A stretch of 15,242 nucleotides of DNA, taken from NCBI GenBank assembly GCA_902773305.1, contig CACYEB010000122.1, positions 1-15,242 on the forward strand. The letters run 5' to 3'. Source of the DNA: an uncultured Bacteroidia bacterium. GTDB lineage: Bacteria; Bacteroidota; Bacteroidia; Bacteroidales; UBA932. The notes under the pieces were generated by a model. The model was given only the letters and a program-made list of their open reading frames with translations, was not told the DNA's origin and ran no database searches. Positions 7,523 through 14,626 of the stretch are shown one piece after another (positions within the stretch are counted from its first letter, which is position 1; each line of letters starts with the position of its first letter). A program made the translations under genes and the position numbers.

Positions 7523-9586
7523 ATGGCCGTATTGGAGAAAATCCGTGTAAAACTCGGAATTCTTATTTCTATCCTGATAGCGATCGCCTTGCTTTCGTTT
7601 ATCATAGACCCCAACACCCTCGGGTCAACATTGCAGAGTATGTCAAAAGAGAACAACGTGGGCCAGATGGGCGGCAAGAGCATCACCTACCGCGAGTTCT
7701 TCACAGCAGTAGAGCAGAACACATCCCTGATGCAGGCTCTCTCGGGCGGCAGCGCCAACACCGAGCAGGCACAGAACCAGGTTCGTGATATGACGTGGAA
7801 CCAGTTCTTCAACCAGCGGGTGTTCTTCCCCAAGATCAAGGCTGCGGGCTTTTCTGTTGAAGACGAAGAGATGGTAGCCCTTCTCCAGGGCGAGAATCCT
7901 TCTCCCATCATCGCGCAGCAAAGGATGTTCGTCGGGGAGAACGGGCTGTTCAGCCCGGATGCCGTAAAAGAGTTCGTCTCCCAGATGGACCTGGATGAGA
8001 CGGGCGTGTCCCGCAGGTATTGGGATTATCTCAAAGAGCAGGTATATACCCAGCAGATGTACAGTAAGTATATCTCTGCCCTTCGCAACAGTTCAACCCT
8101 CAGTGCAGCCCAGATAGAAAAGGCTGTATCGGAAGGCAATATCACCAGGGACGTGGATTTCTTTATGTTGCCCGTCAGCTTTGGCGTGGACTCTTCGCTG
8201 CAGGTTACCGCTGCGGAGGTCAGCAAGTATTATAACGACCGCAAGGAACTCTTTACCCAGAAGGCTAACCGCGACATTGAATACGTTATGTTCGAAGTGG
8301 TTCCCAGCACAGAGGACATAGCAGCAGCCAAAGAGAAATTCGACGGTCTTTATGAGCAGTTCAAGGTTGCCGACAACCTCAAGAACTTTGTAGCCCTGAA
8401 TTCGGACCGTCGCTGGGACGACACCTTTTACAGCAAGGAAGAGCTTTCCCGCCGTACCGCCGCTTTTGCCGACTATGCTTTCGGTGCTCCGGCAGCCGCC
8501 AGCGCAATCGACTCTACCGCCGAAGCGTTCACGGCCGTCCGCGTAGCAGAGCGTAAAATGCTCCCCGATTCCGTCAGCTTCTCCTATGCGATGTTCCCCG
8601 CAGCCGAGCAGGCGCGTGCCGATTCCCTTATGGCAGAGGTTCGCAAGAACGGCTTCAGCGCAGAAATGATGTCCCCCGGTTGGCAGACCCTCGCAAGCCT
8701 TGCCGCAAACGGGATGGATGTCTTCGGCGAAGTTTTCGAAATGAAGCCGGGTGAGGTCCGCCTGGTATCAATTGATGAATATCAAATGCTGGCGCTGCTC
8801 AAGGTAGAGCAGGCAACCAAACCCAAAGAGAAGGTTCAGCTGGCATTCCTGCGCACCAATATTACCCCGTCGGAAGACACTTACCGCGACTACCAGATGA
8901 AGGCGGCAGATCTGGCCGACCGCAGTAACGGTGCCTACGACAAGTTTGCGGCCATCGTGAAAGAGGAGGCCCTCCCCGTGATACCGATGCAGCACGTTAC
9001 TATTGAAACCCGCCGCCTCGGTGTGGTTGAAAACGCGCGCGGTGTCATTCATTGGGTGTTCGACCGCGGAACCAAAGAGGGTAGCGTGTCCGACGTCATT
9101 ACGGTGGATAACAAGTATTATTTCGTAGCTGCCGTTACAAAGACCCGCAAAGAGGGCAGGGTTCCTCTGGAAGAGGTCAAGGACAACATCGTTACCGAAC
9201 TTATCGGCCAGAAGAAGGTGGAGAAACTCGCTGCAGAGGCCGCAGAGAAAATCAGCGGCGGCGAGTCGCTTGAGGCTTTGGCAGAGAAATTCAGCACGAC
9301 CGTGAACCATCGCGACGGCATAGCCTTCAATGCAATAGATATGAGCCTGGATCCCGCGTTCGTCGGGGCCGTGGCTGCCGCTCCGCAAGGAAAGGTTTCC
9401 GGACCCGTAAAGGGCCAGCTTGGGGTTTACTTCTTCGAGGTTAAGAATGTCGCCGAAGGGGAATATTATACAGAGGCTGATGTGCTCAACAGAAACACCC
9501 AGAAAACATATTCCATCGCCCAGCAGCTTCCCGAAATAATAATGAAGGAAGCGGACGTCAAGGACTATAGGGCCAAGTTTTATTAG
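7523..9586 (+). CDS. ppiD: PpiD/SurA-type membrane-anchored periplasmic folding factor
   Basis: The 687-residue protein has a short cytoplasmic start (MAVLEKIRVK), one transmembrane segment at about 12-28 that serves as an uncleaved anchor, and a large periplasmic part. Residues about 45-245 form the SurA_N-like chaperone region, including VGQMGGKSITYREFF and a second arm with QVYTQQMYSKYISAL. A parvulin-like segment follows at about 347-430 (FGEVFEMKPGEVRLVSIDEYQMLAL), and parvulin-like pieces recur at about 505-540 and 580-642 (KVSGPVKGQLGVYFFEV). The first segment contains no histidine and no GGDLGWF-like motif, so prolyl isomerase activity is doubtful; E. coli PpiD is likewise a chaperone with an inactive parvulin domain. 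It probably assists folding of proteins leaving the Sec translocon. It follows lptC by 55 bases with its own promoter candidate and ends at a strong terminator. Confidence 0.9.
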   Translation: MAVLEKIRVKLGILISILIAIALLSFIIDPNTLGSTLQSMSKENNVGQMGGKSITYREFFTAVEQNTSLMQALSGGSANTEQAQNQVRDMTWNQFFNQRVFFPKIKAAGFSVEDEEMVALLQGENPSPIIAQQRMFVGENGLFSPDAVKEFVSQMDLDETGVSRRYWDYLKEQVYTQQMYSKYISALRNSSTLSAAQIEKAVSEGNITRDVDFFMLPVSFGVDSSLQVTAAEVSKYYNDRKELFTQKANRDIEYVMFEVVPSTEDIAAAKEKFDGLYEQFKVADNLKNFVALNSDRRWDDTFYSKEELSRRTAAFADYAFGAPAAASAIDSTAEAFTAVRVAERKMLPDSVSFSYAMFPAAEQARADSLMAEVRKNGFSAEMMSPGWQTLASLAANGMDVFGEVFEMKPGEVRLVSIDEYQMLALLKVEQATKPKEKVQLAFLRTNITPSEDTYRDYQMKAADLADRSNGAYDKFAAIVKEEALPVIPMQHVTIETRRLGVVENARGVIHWVFDRGTKEGSVSDVITVDNKYYFVAAVTKTRKEGRVPLEEVKDNIVTELIGQKKVEKLAAEAAEKISGGESLEALAEKFSTTVNHRDGIAFNAIDMSLDPAFVGAVAAAPQGKVSGPVKGQLGVYFFEVKNVAEGEYYTEADVLNRNTQKTYSIAQQLPEIIMKEADVKDYRAKFY

Positions 9587-9600
9587 TAGTTAAAGATTTC

Positions 9601-9640
9601 AAAAATAATGGGGTGGCTTTTCGGTCACCCCATTATTTTT
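9601..9640. terminator. Bidirectional intrinsic terminator between ppiD and rsmA
   Basis: Arms at 9601-9615 (AAAAATAATGGGGTG) and 9626-9640 (CACCCCATTATTTTT) pair over 15 bp, and the stem can extend by two more pairs around a TTTTCG loop. Read on the plus strand it ends in ATTATTTTT, and on the minus strand in the same sequence, so it works as a U-tailed terminator in both directions. It lies 14 bases after the ppiD stop and contains the stop codon of the convergent rsmA (9633-9635). Confidence 0.9.
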
Positions 9641-10400
9641 GTGTCTGGCTTGTAAGCGAAATAAAATCCTCTACGCTCATCTGTTCAGGCCTAAGTCCTG
9701 CAAACTGTTCTGCCGGCTCTAATCCGATCGCCCGCAGGCTGTTGCGCAAAGTTTTGCGCCGCTGGTTGAAGGCCGCCTTGACCACCTGCCGGAATCTGTC
9801 CGGCTCGCAACCCAGCACGGTGCGACCGTTCCGCCGCAGGCGAATCACGGCAGATTTGACTTTGGGCGGTGGTATGAATTCGTTTTCGCCCACGGTAAAC
9901 AGATACTCTATGTCGTACCAGGCCTGCAAAAGCACCGACAGGATGCCGTAGTTTTTGTTGCCTGGGCCGCTGGCAAGCCTTTCGGCTACCTCTTTCTGAA
10001 GCATCCCCACAACTTGAGGCACCGAGTCCTTGTATTCCAGTATCTTGAAGAATATCTGCGATGAAATATTGTAAGGGAAGTTCCCGATGATGCAGAAATT
10101 CCCTTCGGGGAAGATTTTGCGAAGGTCGGTTTTCAAGAAATCGGCTTCGTAAAGGCGGGGCATTATTTCCGGCAGGTTTTCGCGCAGATATGCGATGGAC
10201 TCACCGTCGATTTCAATTCCCTTGAGAAGGAGGTCGCCGCGCCGCAGCAGATGCTTTGTGAGAGCTCCGGTACCACAGCCGATTTCCAGCACATTCATAC
10301 GGGCGTCCCCGGTACAGACCAAGGAATCTGCAATCCGCATTGCGATGCCGTCATTGGCCAGAAAGTGCTGGCCCAGATTTTTTTTCGGTTTTACTCTCAT
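9633..10400 (-). CDS. rsmA: 16S rRNA dimethyladenosine methyltransferase RsmA (KsgA)
   Basis: RsmA dimethylates two adjacent adenosines near the 3' end of 16S rRNA (A1518 and A1519 in E. coli numbering), using S-adenosylmethionine, during late 30S assembly. All family motifs are present in the 255 residues: NLGQHFL (8-14), the SAM-binding LEIGCGTGALT (38-48), the acidic IEID (62-65), and catalytic motif IV NFPY (107-110) followed by NISSQIFFKIL. Then come IPPPKVKSAVIRL and the C-terminal helical domain with FNQRRKTLRNSL. The start ATG (10398-10400) lies directly before the MRVKPKKNLGQHFL block, as expected. It is convergent with ppiD and divergent from mutS, with 46 bases to the mutS ATG. The stop codon is inside the shared terminator stem. 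Confidence 0.97.
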   Translation of the reverse strand: MRVKPKKNLGQHFLANDGIAMRIADSLVCTGDARMNVLEIGCGTGALTKHLLRRGDLLLKGIEIDGESIAYLRENLPEIMPRLYEADFLKTDLRKIFPEGNFCIIGNFPYNISSQIFFKILEYKDSVPQVVGMLQKEVAERLASGPGNKNYGILSVLLQAWYDIEYLFTVGENEFIPPPKVKSAVIRLRRNGRTVLGCEPDRFRQVVKAAFNQRRKTLRNSLRAIGLEPAEQFAGLRPEQMSVEDFISLTSQTQK

Positions 10401-10410
10401 TTCCCGAGTG

Positions 10411-10443
10411 CAAAGATAATCGAAAAATGGCTACATTTGTAAA
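10411..10443 (-). promoter_or_regulatory. Candidate promoter of rsmA
   Basis: On the minus strand TATCTTTG (10418-10411) is an exact TAnnTTTG -7 box. TTTA at 10443-10440 is one base away from the -33 consensus TTTG, with 21 bases between them, inside the normal range. Only ten bases lie between the -7 box and the rsmA ATG, so transcription should begin a few bases before the start codon and the mRNA would be leaderless or nearly so. The promoter lies wholly inside the 46-base spacer shared with mutS. Confidence 0.6.
10432..10439 (+). promoter_or_regulatory. Candidate -7 box of mutS
   Basis: TACATTTG matches TAnnTTTG exactly. The mutS ATG follows seven bases later, so the expected transcription start falls on or just before the start codon. 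At 19-21 bases upstream there is only AGTG (10407-10410) instead of TTTG, so the -33 box is poor. The element overlaps the region used by the opposing rsmA promoter, so the two could compete for RNA polymerase. Confidence 0.45.
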
Positions 10444-10446
10444 CCT

Positions 10447-13038
10447 ATGGCAGCGGATAAGACCACACCCTTGATGCAGCAGTACTACGAAATCAAGTCG
10501 CAGTACCCCGACAGCATTTTGTTTTACCGCGTGGGAGACTTTTACGAAACCTTTGCCGACGATGCCGTGATTGTGAGCAAGGTGCTGGGTCTGGTTCTGA
10601 CCCGCAAGGCTTCGGGCTCGGGCAGTTACACCAACCTGGCGGGTGTTCCGTATCACGCCATTGACGTATATCTTCCCAAGATGGTGGCGGCGGGGTACAA
10701 GGTTGCCGTCTGCGATCAGTTGGAAGATCCCAAGCTCACCAAGAAACTGGTCAAGCGCGGCGTCACGGAACTGGTAACCCCCGGGCTGAATTACAGCGAA
10801 ACGCTGCTGGAAGCGACCAAAAACAACTGGCTGTGCTCTGTGTATTTTGAGAAGGACCAGGCCGGAATCGCGTTCCTGGACATTTCTACGGGCGCCTTCC
10901 GCGTCGCCCAGGGAGATTTGGATTTTGTGGACCTTTTACTGGCAGACTATTCTCCCAAAGAGATTTTGCTTCAGAAAGGGTTTGAAGACGGGTTCAGGGC
11001 CCGCTTTGCCGACAGAAGCTTCATCACGGCGATGGACGGCTGGGCTTTTGTCTATACCACGGCCTACAAAAAGCTGCTTAACCGTTTTGAAACAGACAGT
11101 CTCAAAGGCTTTGGCGTGGAAGAGATGCCGCTGGCGATTACTGCCGCCGGCGCCGTGCTCTCTTATCTGGACATTACCGAGCACAAGGATATTTCGCATA
11201 TCCGCTCGCTGGGCCGCATAGACCGCGGAGAGTTTATGTGGATAGACCGTTTTACCGGCCGTGCACTGGAGATATTGAGACCGATGACTTCCGACGGTTG
11301 CGCCCTGATAGACATTCTGGACAAATGCAGTTCTCCCATGGGCAGCCGCCGTCTGCGCGAGTGGATGGCAATGCCGCTGAAAGACATTAAAAAAATAACC
11401 TGCCGCGGCGATATCGTGCAGGCGCTCTACGAGGACACAGCCGTTTGCGAGGCAATCCGCGACAGCATTTCGCAAGTAGGAGACCTGGAGCGCATCGTTT
11501 CCCGCGCAGCTGCAGGCAAAATCCTTCCAAGGGAGGTGTTGCAGTTGGGCCGCGGACTGGAGAAGATTGGCGAAATCATCAAGGTTGCCGCGTCTATGCC
11601 GGCCATAAAAACCCTTATTAGCCGCCTGGATGCCTTGGAAAATCTCTCGCGCCATATATTCGCCACGGTCAAGACCGATACCGCGCAGCAGATAGGCAAG
11701 GGCGAGGTGATTTGTGCCGGGGTTGACGCCCGGCTGGACGACTATCGCAACATACTTGAAAACAGCAAGCAGATTCTGCTGGATATCCAGCAACGGGAGC
11801 GTGACGCCACGGGCATATCCTCGCTCAAGGTGAGTTACAACAACGTGTTCGGGTACTATCTTGAGGTGCGTAATACCTTCAAGGACCTGGTTCCGCCCGA
11901 ATGGATCCGCAAGCAGACCCTAGTGGGCGCCGAGCGTTACATTACCGCCGAGCTCAAGGAATACGAGGAGAAAATATTGGTGGCACAGGACCAGATAATT
12001 GCGATAGAATCGGGTATTTACGCCGCTTTGGTAAAGGAGTTGCAGGACAGTATCCCGGCCATCCAGGCCAATGCCGCCGCGGTGAGCGAACTCGACTGTC
12101 TGGCCTCATTCGCCTTCACGGCGCATCAGAGAGGATATCACCGTCCGGTGGTGGACGACTCACTGGAGATCGATATCAAACAGGGGCGCCATCCTGTGAT
12201 CGAGGCGCTGCTGCCCGAGGGTGAAGAATATGTGGCGAACGATGTATATCTGAGCAACGACCGTCAGCAAATCATTATCCTTACCGGCCCGAATATGGCC
12301 GGCAAGTCTGCGCTGCTGCGGCAGACCGCCCTCATCGTGCTGATGGCGCAGATTGGAAGTTACGTGCCGGCGGCCAGCGCCCGAATCGGCTTTGTGGACA
12401 AACTTTTCACCCGCGTCGGAGCTTCGGACAACATTTCCCGCGGCGAATCGACCTTTATGGTGGAGATGACCGAGAGCGCCACCATCCTGAACAATATTTC
12501 ACAGCGGTCGCTGCTGCTTATGGACGAGATCGGGCGTGGTACGAGTACCTACGACGGTATGTCCATCGCCTGGGCTATCGTGGAATATCTGCACCGCAGC
12601 CCGCTGGCACCCAAAACGCTCTTCGCCACACACTATCACGAACTCAATGAGATGGAAAACATCTGCGAGCGGGTGCACAATTTCCATATATCCACAAAAG
12701 AGGTGGACGGCAGGGTGATTTTCCTGCGCAAACTGTGTCCGGGCGGCGTTGCAAGCAGCTTCGGTATCCACGTTGCCAGGATGGCCGGAATGCCCGACGA
12801 AGTACTGGTGTCGGCAGAGCACAAACTCCGCTCGCTGGAGAGCAAGGTTGCCGGCAATCCCGTTCAGTTGAGTTTCTTCCAGATGGACGATCCGCTGCTA
12901 ATAGACATAAAACATATAATAGAGAGAATAGATATCAATTCCATTTCCCCACTGAACGCTTTTGATACTATCAGACAAATCAAAAACAAGCTAAATGGAG
13001 GAAAAGAAGATGGAATTGCTTCATCAGACAAAAAGTGA
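10447..13038 (+). CDS. mutS: DNA mismatch repair protein MutS
   Basis: MutS dimers recognise mismatches and small loops in newly copied DNA and recruit MutL in an ATP-dependent way. The 863 residues have the full domain order. The mismatch-binding domain I carries the F-x-E motif (Phe32 and Glu34 in GDFYETF), as in true mutation-avoidance MutS1. A connector domain follows, then lever helices, then the clamp around NVFGYYLEVRNTF. The ATPase has Walker A TGPNMAGKS (613-621), a FTRVGASDNISRGESTFMVEM signature block, Walker B LLLMDEIGRGTSTYDG (from about 689) and ATHYHEL. The C-terminal helix-turn-helix follows; the tail after it is short, and its last codons overlap the downstream permease gene. 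The start at MAADKTTPLMQQYYEIK agrees with family N termini. The gene is transcribed divergently from rsmA. Confidence 0.98.
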   Translation: MAADKTTPLMQQYYEIKSQYPDSILFYRVGDFYETFADDAVIVSKVLGLVLTRKASGSGSYTNLAGVPYHAIDVYLPKMVAAGYKVAVCDQLEDPKLTKKLVKRGVTELVTPGLNYSETLLEATKNNWLCSVYFEKDQAGIAFLDISTGAFRVAQGDLDFVDLLLADYSPKEILLQKGFEDGFRARFADRSFITAMDGWAFVYTTAYKKLLNRFETDSLKGFGVEEMPLAITAAGAVLSYLDITEHKDISHIRSLGRIDRGEFMWIDRFTGRALEILRPMTSDGCALIDILDKCSSPMGSRRLREWMAMPLKDIKKITCRGDIVQALYEDTAVCEAIRDSISQVGDLERIVSRAAAGKILPREVLQLGRGLEKIGEIIKVAASMPAIKTLISRLDALENLSRHIFATVKTDTAQQIGKGEVICAGVDARLDDYRNILENSKQILLDIQQRERDATGISSLKVSYNNVFGYYLEVRNTFKDLVPPEWIRKQTLVGAERYITAELKEYEEKILVAQDQIIAIESGIYAALVKELQDSIPAIQANAAAVSELDCLASFAFTAHQRGYHRPVVDDSLEIDIKQGRHPVIEALLPEGEEYVANDVYLSNDRQQIIILTGPNMAGKSALLRQTALIVLMAQIGSYVPAASARIGFVDKLFTRVGASDNISRGESTFMVEMTESATILNNISQRSLLLMDEIGRGTSTYDGMSIAWAIVEYLHRSPLAPKTLFATHYHELNEMENICERVHNFHISTKEVDGRVIFLRKLCPGGVASSFGIHVARMAGMPDEVLVSAEHKLRSLESKVAGNPVQLSFFQMDDPLLIDIKHIIERIDINSISPLNAFDTIRQIKNKLNGGKEDGIASSDKK

Positions 13039-14239
13039 CGTCTTGCGCACTTTTCTCTCCCTGTCGGGAGTCAGCATCGGTATTTTTGTTGTAACTGTTT
13101 CGTTTGCGCTGGTAGACGCATTCTCGCGCTCAGTCGTGGCGGGTTTCGACCATTTCGGCAGCGATATGATAATGGTGGAACGTTTTCCGGTCATAAGCGA
13201 CGGAGGCTCTGACTGGAGCCGCTACGCGATCCGGCCGCAGCCGTCGGCAGACGATTATATGGTGCTGTCGGGAGGCTTCAACTGCAAGTGGACGGCCTTT
13301 GCCGGCGCTTCCGGGGCGGACATCGTTTATGGGGGCAAAGCCCTCCGCGATTGTAAGATGGTGGGTGTCCAGGGGGCTTGGCAGCACTTGGTTTATTCTG
13401 GAGTCTGTGCAGGGCGGGCCTTCTCGTTGGCGGAACTGTCGGGCAGCGAGGCCAAGGCCATACTGGGTGCCGGAATTGTCAGGGAATTGTTCGGCGTGGA
13501 CGTAAGGACGGCCGCGGCAGAGGCCTGTCAGGCGGTATGCGGGCGTACGGTGCGTCTTGATGGGCGCAATATGACGGTGATCGGAGTTCTGTCCTACGAA
13601 GGGAAGAACATCATCAACCTCTATGCGACCGATTTTGCCGTAATCGTCCCTTTTGCAACGGCAGAGCGCATCGCAGGCCGGGATAATCTGGAAACTATGG
13701 TGGCCGTAGGACCTAAGGCGGACCTACGGGATGCGGCAACCGAGGAAATGCGCCGCATACTGCGCGCGTCGCGGCATCTGAAGCCAGGTCAGGAGGACAA
13801 TTTTGCCCTGAACACTATGGAGGACCTCTGCCGGCAGACCGTAGCACTCACATCAAAAATCACTTCCGTGGGATTGTTGGTGGCGTTGTTTTCGCTGCTT
13901 ATAGGGGGCTTTGGCATCGTGAACATAATGTTGGTTTCGGTCAAAGAGAGGACTTTTGAAATAGGCCTTAAAAAGGCGCTGGGTGCAAAACGCAAGCGCA
14001 TTCTGCTGGAGTTTCTCGCAGAGGCGCTCATACTTTCTGTGGCAGGGACGGCCCTGGGGCTGTTACTGGCCTGGGGTGCTTTGTCTCTGATACCTTCCGG
14101 GGTTCTTGACGCACGGCTTACGGAGGGACATATCTTCCTTGCGTTTGGGGTGGCCGCGGTTCTCGGCCTTGCCAGCGGGGTCGTCCCGGCCGCACAGGCG
14201 TCCCGCCTCAACCCTGTCGAAGCGTTAAGGAGCAGATAA
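12995..14239 (+). CDS. MacB/FtsX-type ABC transporter permease
   Basis: The 414-residue protein has the four-helix layout of the MacB/FtsX family: one transmembrane segment at about 18-40, a periplasmic domain of about 245 residues, then three segments at about 287-314, 336-366 and 379-402. The cytoplasmic loop VKERTFEIGLKKALGAKR (316-333) and the closing ASRLNPVEALR (402-412) are hallmark sequences. Such permeases usually use ATP-driven mechanotransmission to move lipoproteins, peptides or drugs, or to control wall enzymes, rather than pump through a membrane channel. No ATPase gene is adjacent, so the partner must be encoded elsewhere. The periplasmic part has five cysteines (97, 120, 138, 178, 182). 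The ATG at 12995 overlaps mutS by 44 bases. A second ATG at 13010, eight bases after a GGAGG, is an alternative start five residues in. Substrate cannot be told from sequence. Confidence 0.9.
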   Translation: MEEKKMELLHQTKSDVLRTFLSLSGVSIGIFVVTVSFALVDAFSRSVVAGFDHFGSDMIMVERFPVISDGGSDWSRYAIRPQPSADDYMVLSGGFNCKWTAFAGASGADIVYGGKALRDCKMVGVQGAWQHLVYSGVCAGRAFSLAELSGSEAKAILGAGIVRELFGVDVRTAAAEACQAVCGRTVRLDGRNMTVIGVLSYEGKNIINLYATDFAVIVPFATAERIAGRDNLETMVAVGPKADLRDAATEEMRRILRASRHLKPGQEDNFALNTMEDLCRQTVALTSKITSVGLLVALFSLLIGGFGIVNIMLVSVKERTFEIGLKKALGAKRKRILLEFLAEALILSVAGTALGLLLAWGALSLIPSGVLDARLTEGHIFLAFGVAAVLGLASGVVPAAQASRLNPVEALRSR

Positions 14240-14325
14240 GGGGGCATCAGCCGATGGCGTAGCGCGTGTGTGTGGGAAAGCAGGATAGCCGGCGCGAAGC
14301 GGCTGGAGTAAAGAAAAGGGGGCAT
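14238..14325. repeat. Short direct repeats after the permease gene
   Basis: AAGGGGGCAT occurs at 14238-14247, overlapping the permease stop codon, and again at 14316-14325. The match continues as CAGCC versus AGCC with a one-base indel. The roughly 68 bases between them contain a small imperfect hairpin (AGCCG at 14287-14291 with CGGCT at 14300-14304) and no gene. The second copy forms half of the tRNA terminator. This may be remains of a small repeat element, but chance in GC-rich sequence is possible. Confidence 0.4.
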
Positions 14326-14334
14326 AGCCCCCTT
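14312..14334 (-). terminator. Intrinsic terminator of the tRNA-Gln gene
   Basis: On the minus strand GGGGGC-TAT-GCCCCC (14332-14318) forms a six-bp GC stem with a three-base loop, followed by TTTTCTTT. It begins about 11 bases after the 3' end of the tRNA. On the plus strand the same hairpin is followed only by TTAATC, so it would be a weaker end for the mutS-permease transcript. Confidence 0.8.
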
Positions 14335-14342
14335 AATCATAG

Positions 14343-14413
14343 TTGAGATATCAGGACTCGAACCCGAACCGAGAGAGCCAGAATCTCTAGTGCTACCATT
14401 ACACCATATCTCA
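14343..14413 (-). tRNA. tRNA-Gln, anticodon CUG
   Basis: The minus strand folds into a complete cloverleaf. The acceptor stem TGAGATA/TATCTCA is perfect over seven bp. The D arm is GTGT-AATGGTA-GCAC. The anticodon stem is AGAGA/TCTCT with loop TTCTGGC, giving anticodon CTG, which reads the glutamine codon CAG. The variable loop is CGGT. The T arm is TCGGG-TTCGAGT-CCTGA with one G-T pair. The discriminator is A, and CCA is not encoded (the next bases are CT), so it must be added by the nucleotidyltransferase. The weak U-A first pair of the acceptor stem is usual for tRNA-Gln. The gene stands alone with its own promoter and terminator. Confidence 0.96.
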
Positions 14414-14427
14414 GTCAAAATGGATTG

Positions 14428-14458
14428 CAAATATAGGAGGTTTATCCGGATTTACAAA
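14428..14458 (-). promoter_or_regulatory. Promoter of the tRNA-Gln gene
   Basis: On the minus strand TTTG (14458-14455) and TATATTTG (14435-14428) are separated by exactly 19 bases, a full match to the Bacteroidota vegetative promoter TTTG-N19-21-TAnnTTTG. The tRNA begins 14 bases after the -7 box, leaving a short 5' leader for RNase P. This is the best promoter in the window and supports the phylum assignment. Confidence 0.85.
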
Positions 14459-14626
14459 AAAATATAATGCCGTGGCAGCAATAGCCCTAACACTCAGGCG
14501 ATTGTTGAAAGTCGCTTGCGTAAAAATGCGCAAGCGAAAAGATGTAAAATGCTGGAAGTATGAAAGATGCGTGCCACAAGGCACGATGTGCGTGCCCGGT
14601 GCGTCTGTCAGAAGAGACGGTGTTTG
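14459..14626. other. Intergenic stretch with two hairpins, no gene seen
   Basis: No open frame of note lies between the tRNA promoter and the end of mrp. Two inverted repeats stand out: TCGCTTGCG (14512-14520) with CGCAAGCGA (14529-14537), a perfect nine-bp stem with an eight-base loop, and CGTGCC-ACAA-GGCACG (14570-14585), a six-bp stem with a four-base loop. They lie downstream of mrp on the minus strand and could help end its transcript, but neither has a proper U run on that strand. I find no TAnnTTTG box inside that would suggest a small RNA gene. Confidence 0.5.

Noticed and set aside
7998..8015. GAGACGGGCGTGTCCCGC in ppiD as another copy of the palindrome
   Set aside because: Only the short GAGACGGG core is shared and the arms do not pair over more than a few bases; it is ordinary coding sequence.
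8768..9388. A 206-codon minus-strand frame opposite ppiD
   Set aside because: It is covered by the parvulin-like region of ppiD and shows no coding features of its own.
10936..11793. A 285-codon minus-strand frame inside mutS
   Set aside because: It is antisense to well-supported mutS domains, has no recognisable motif, and nothing suggests its own promoter.
13789..14430. A 213-codon minus-strand frame crossing the permease and the tRNA
   Set aside because: It runs through the tRNA-Gln gene and its terminator and is opposite the transmembrane helices of the permease, so it is not a gene.
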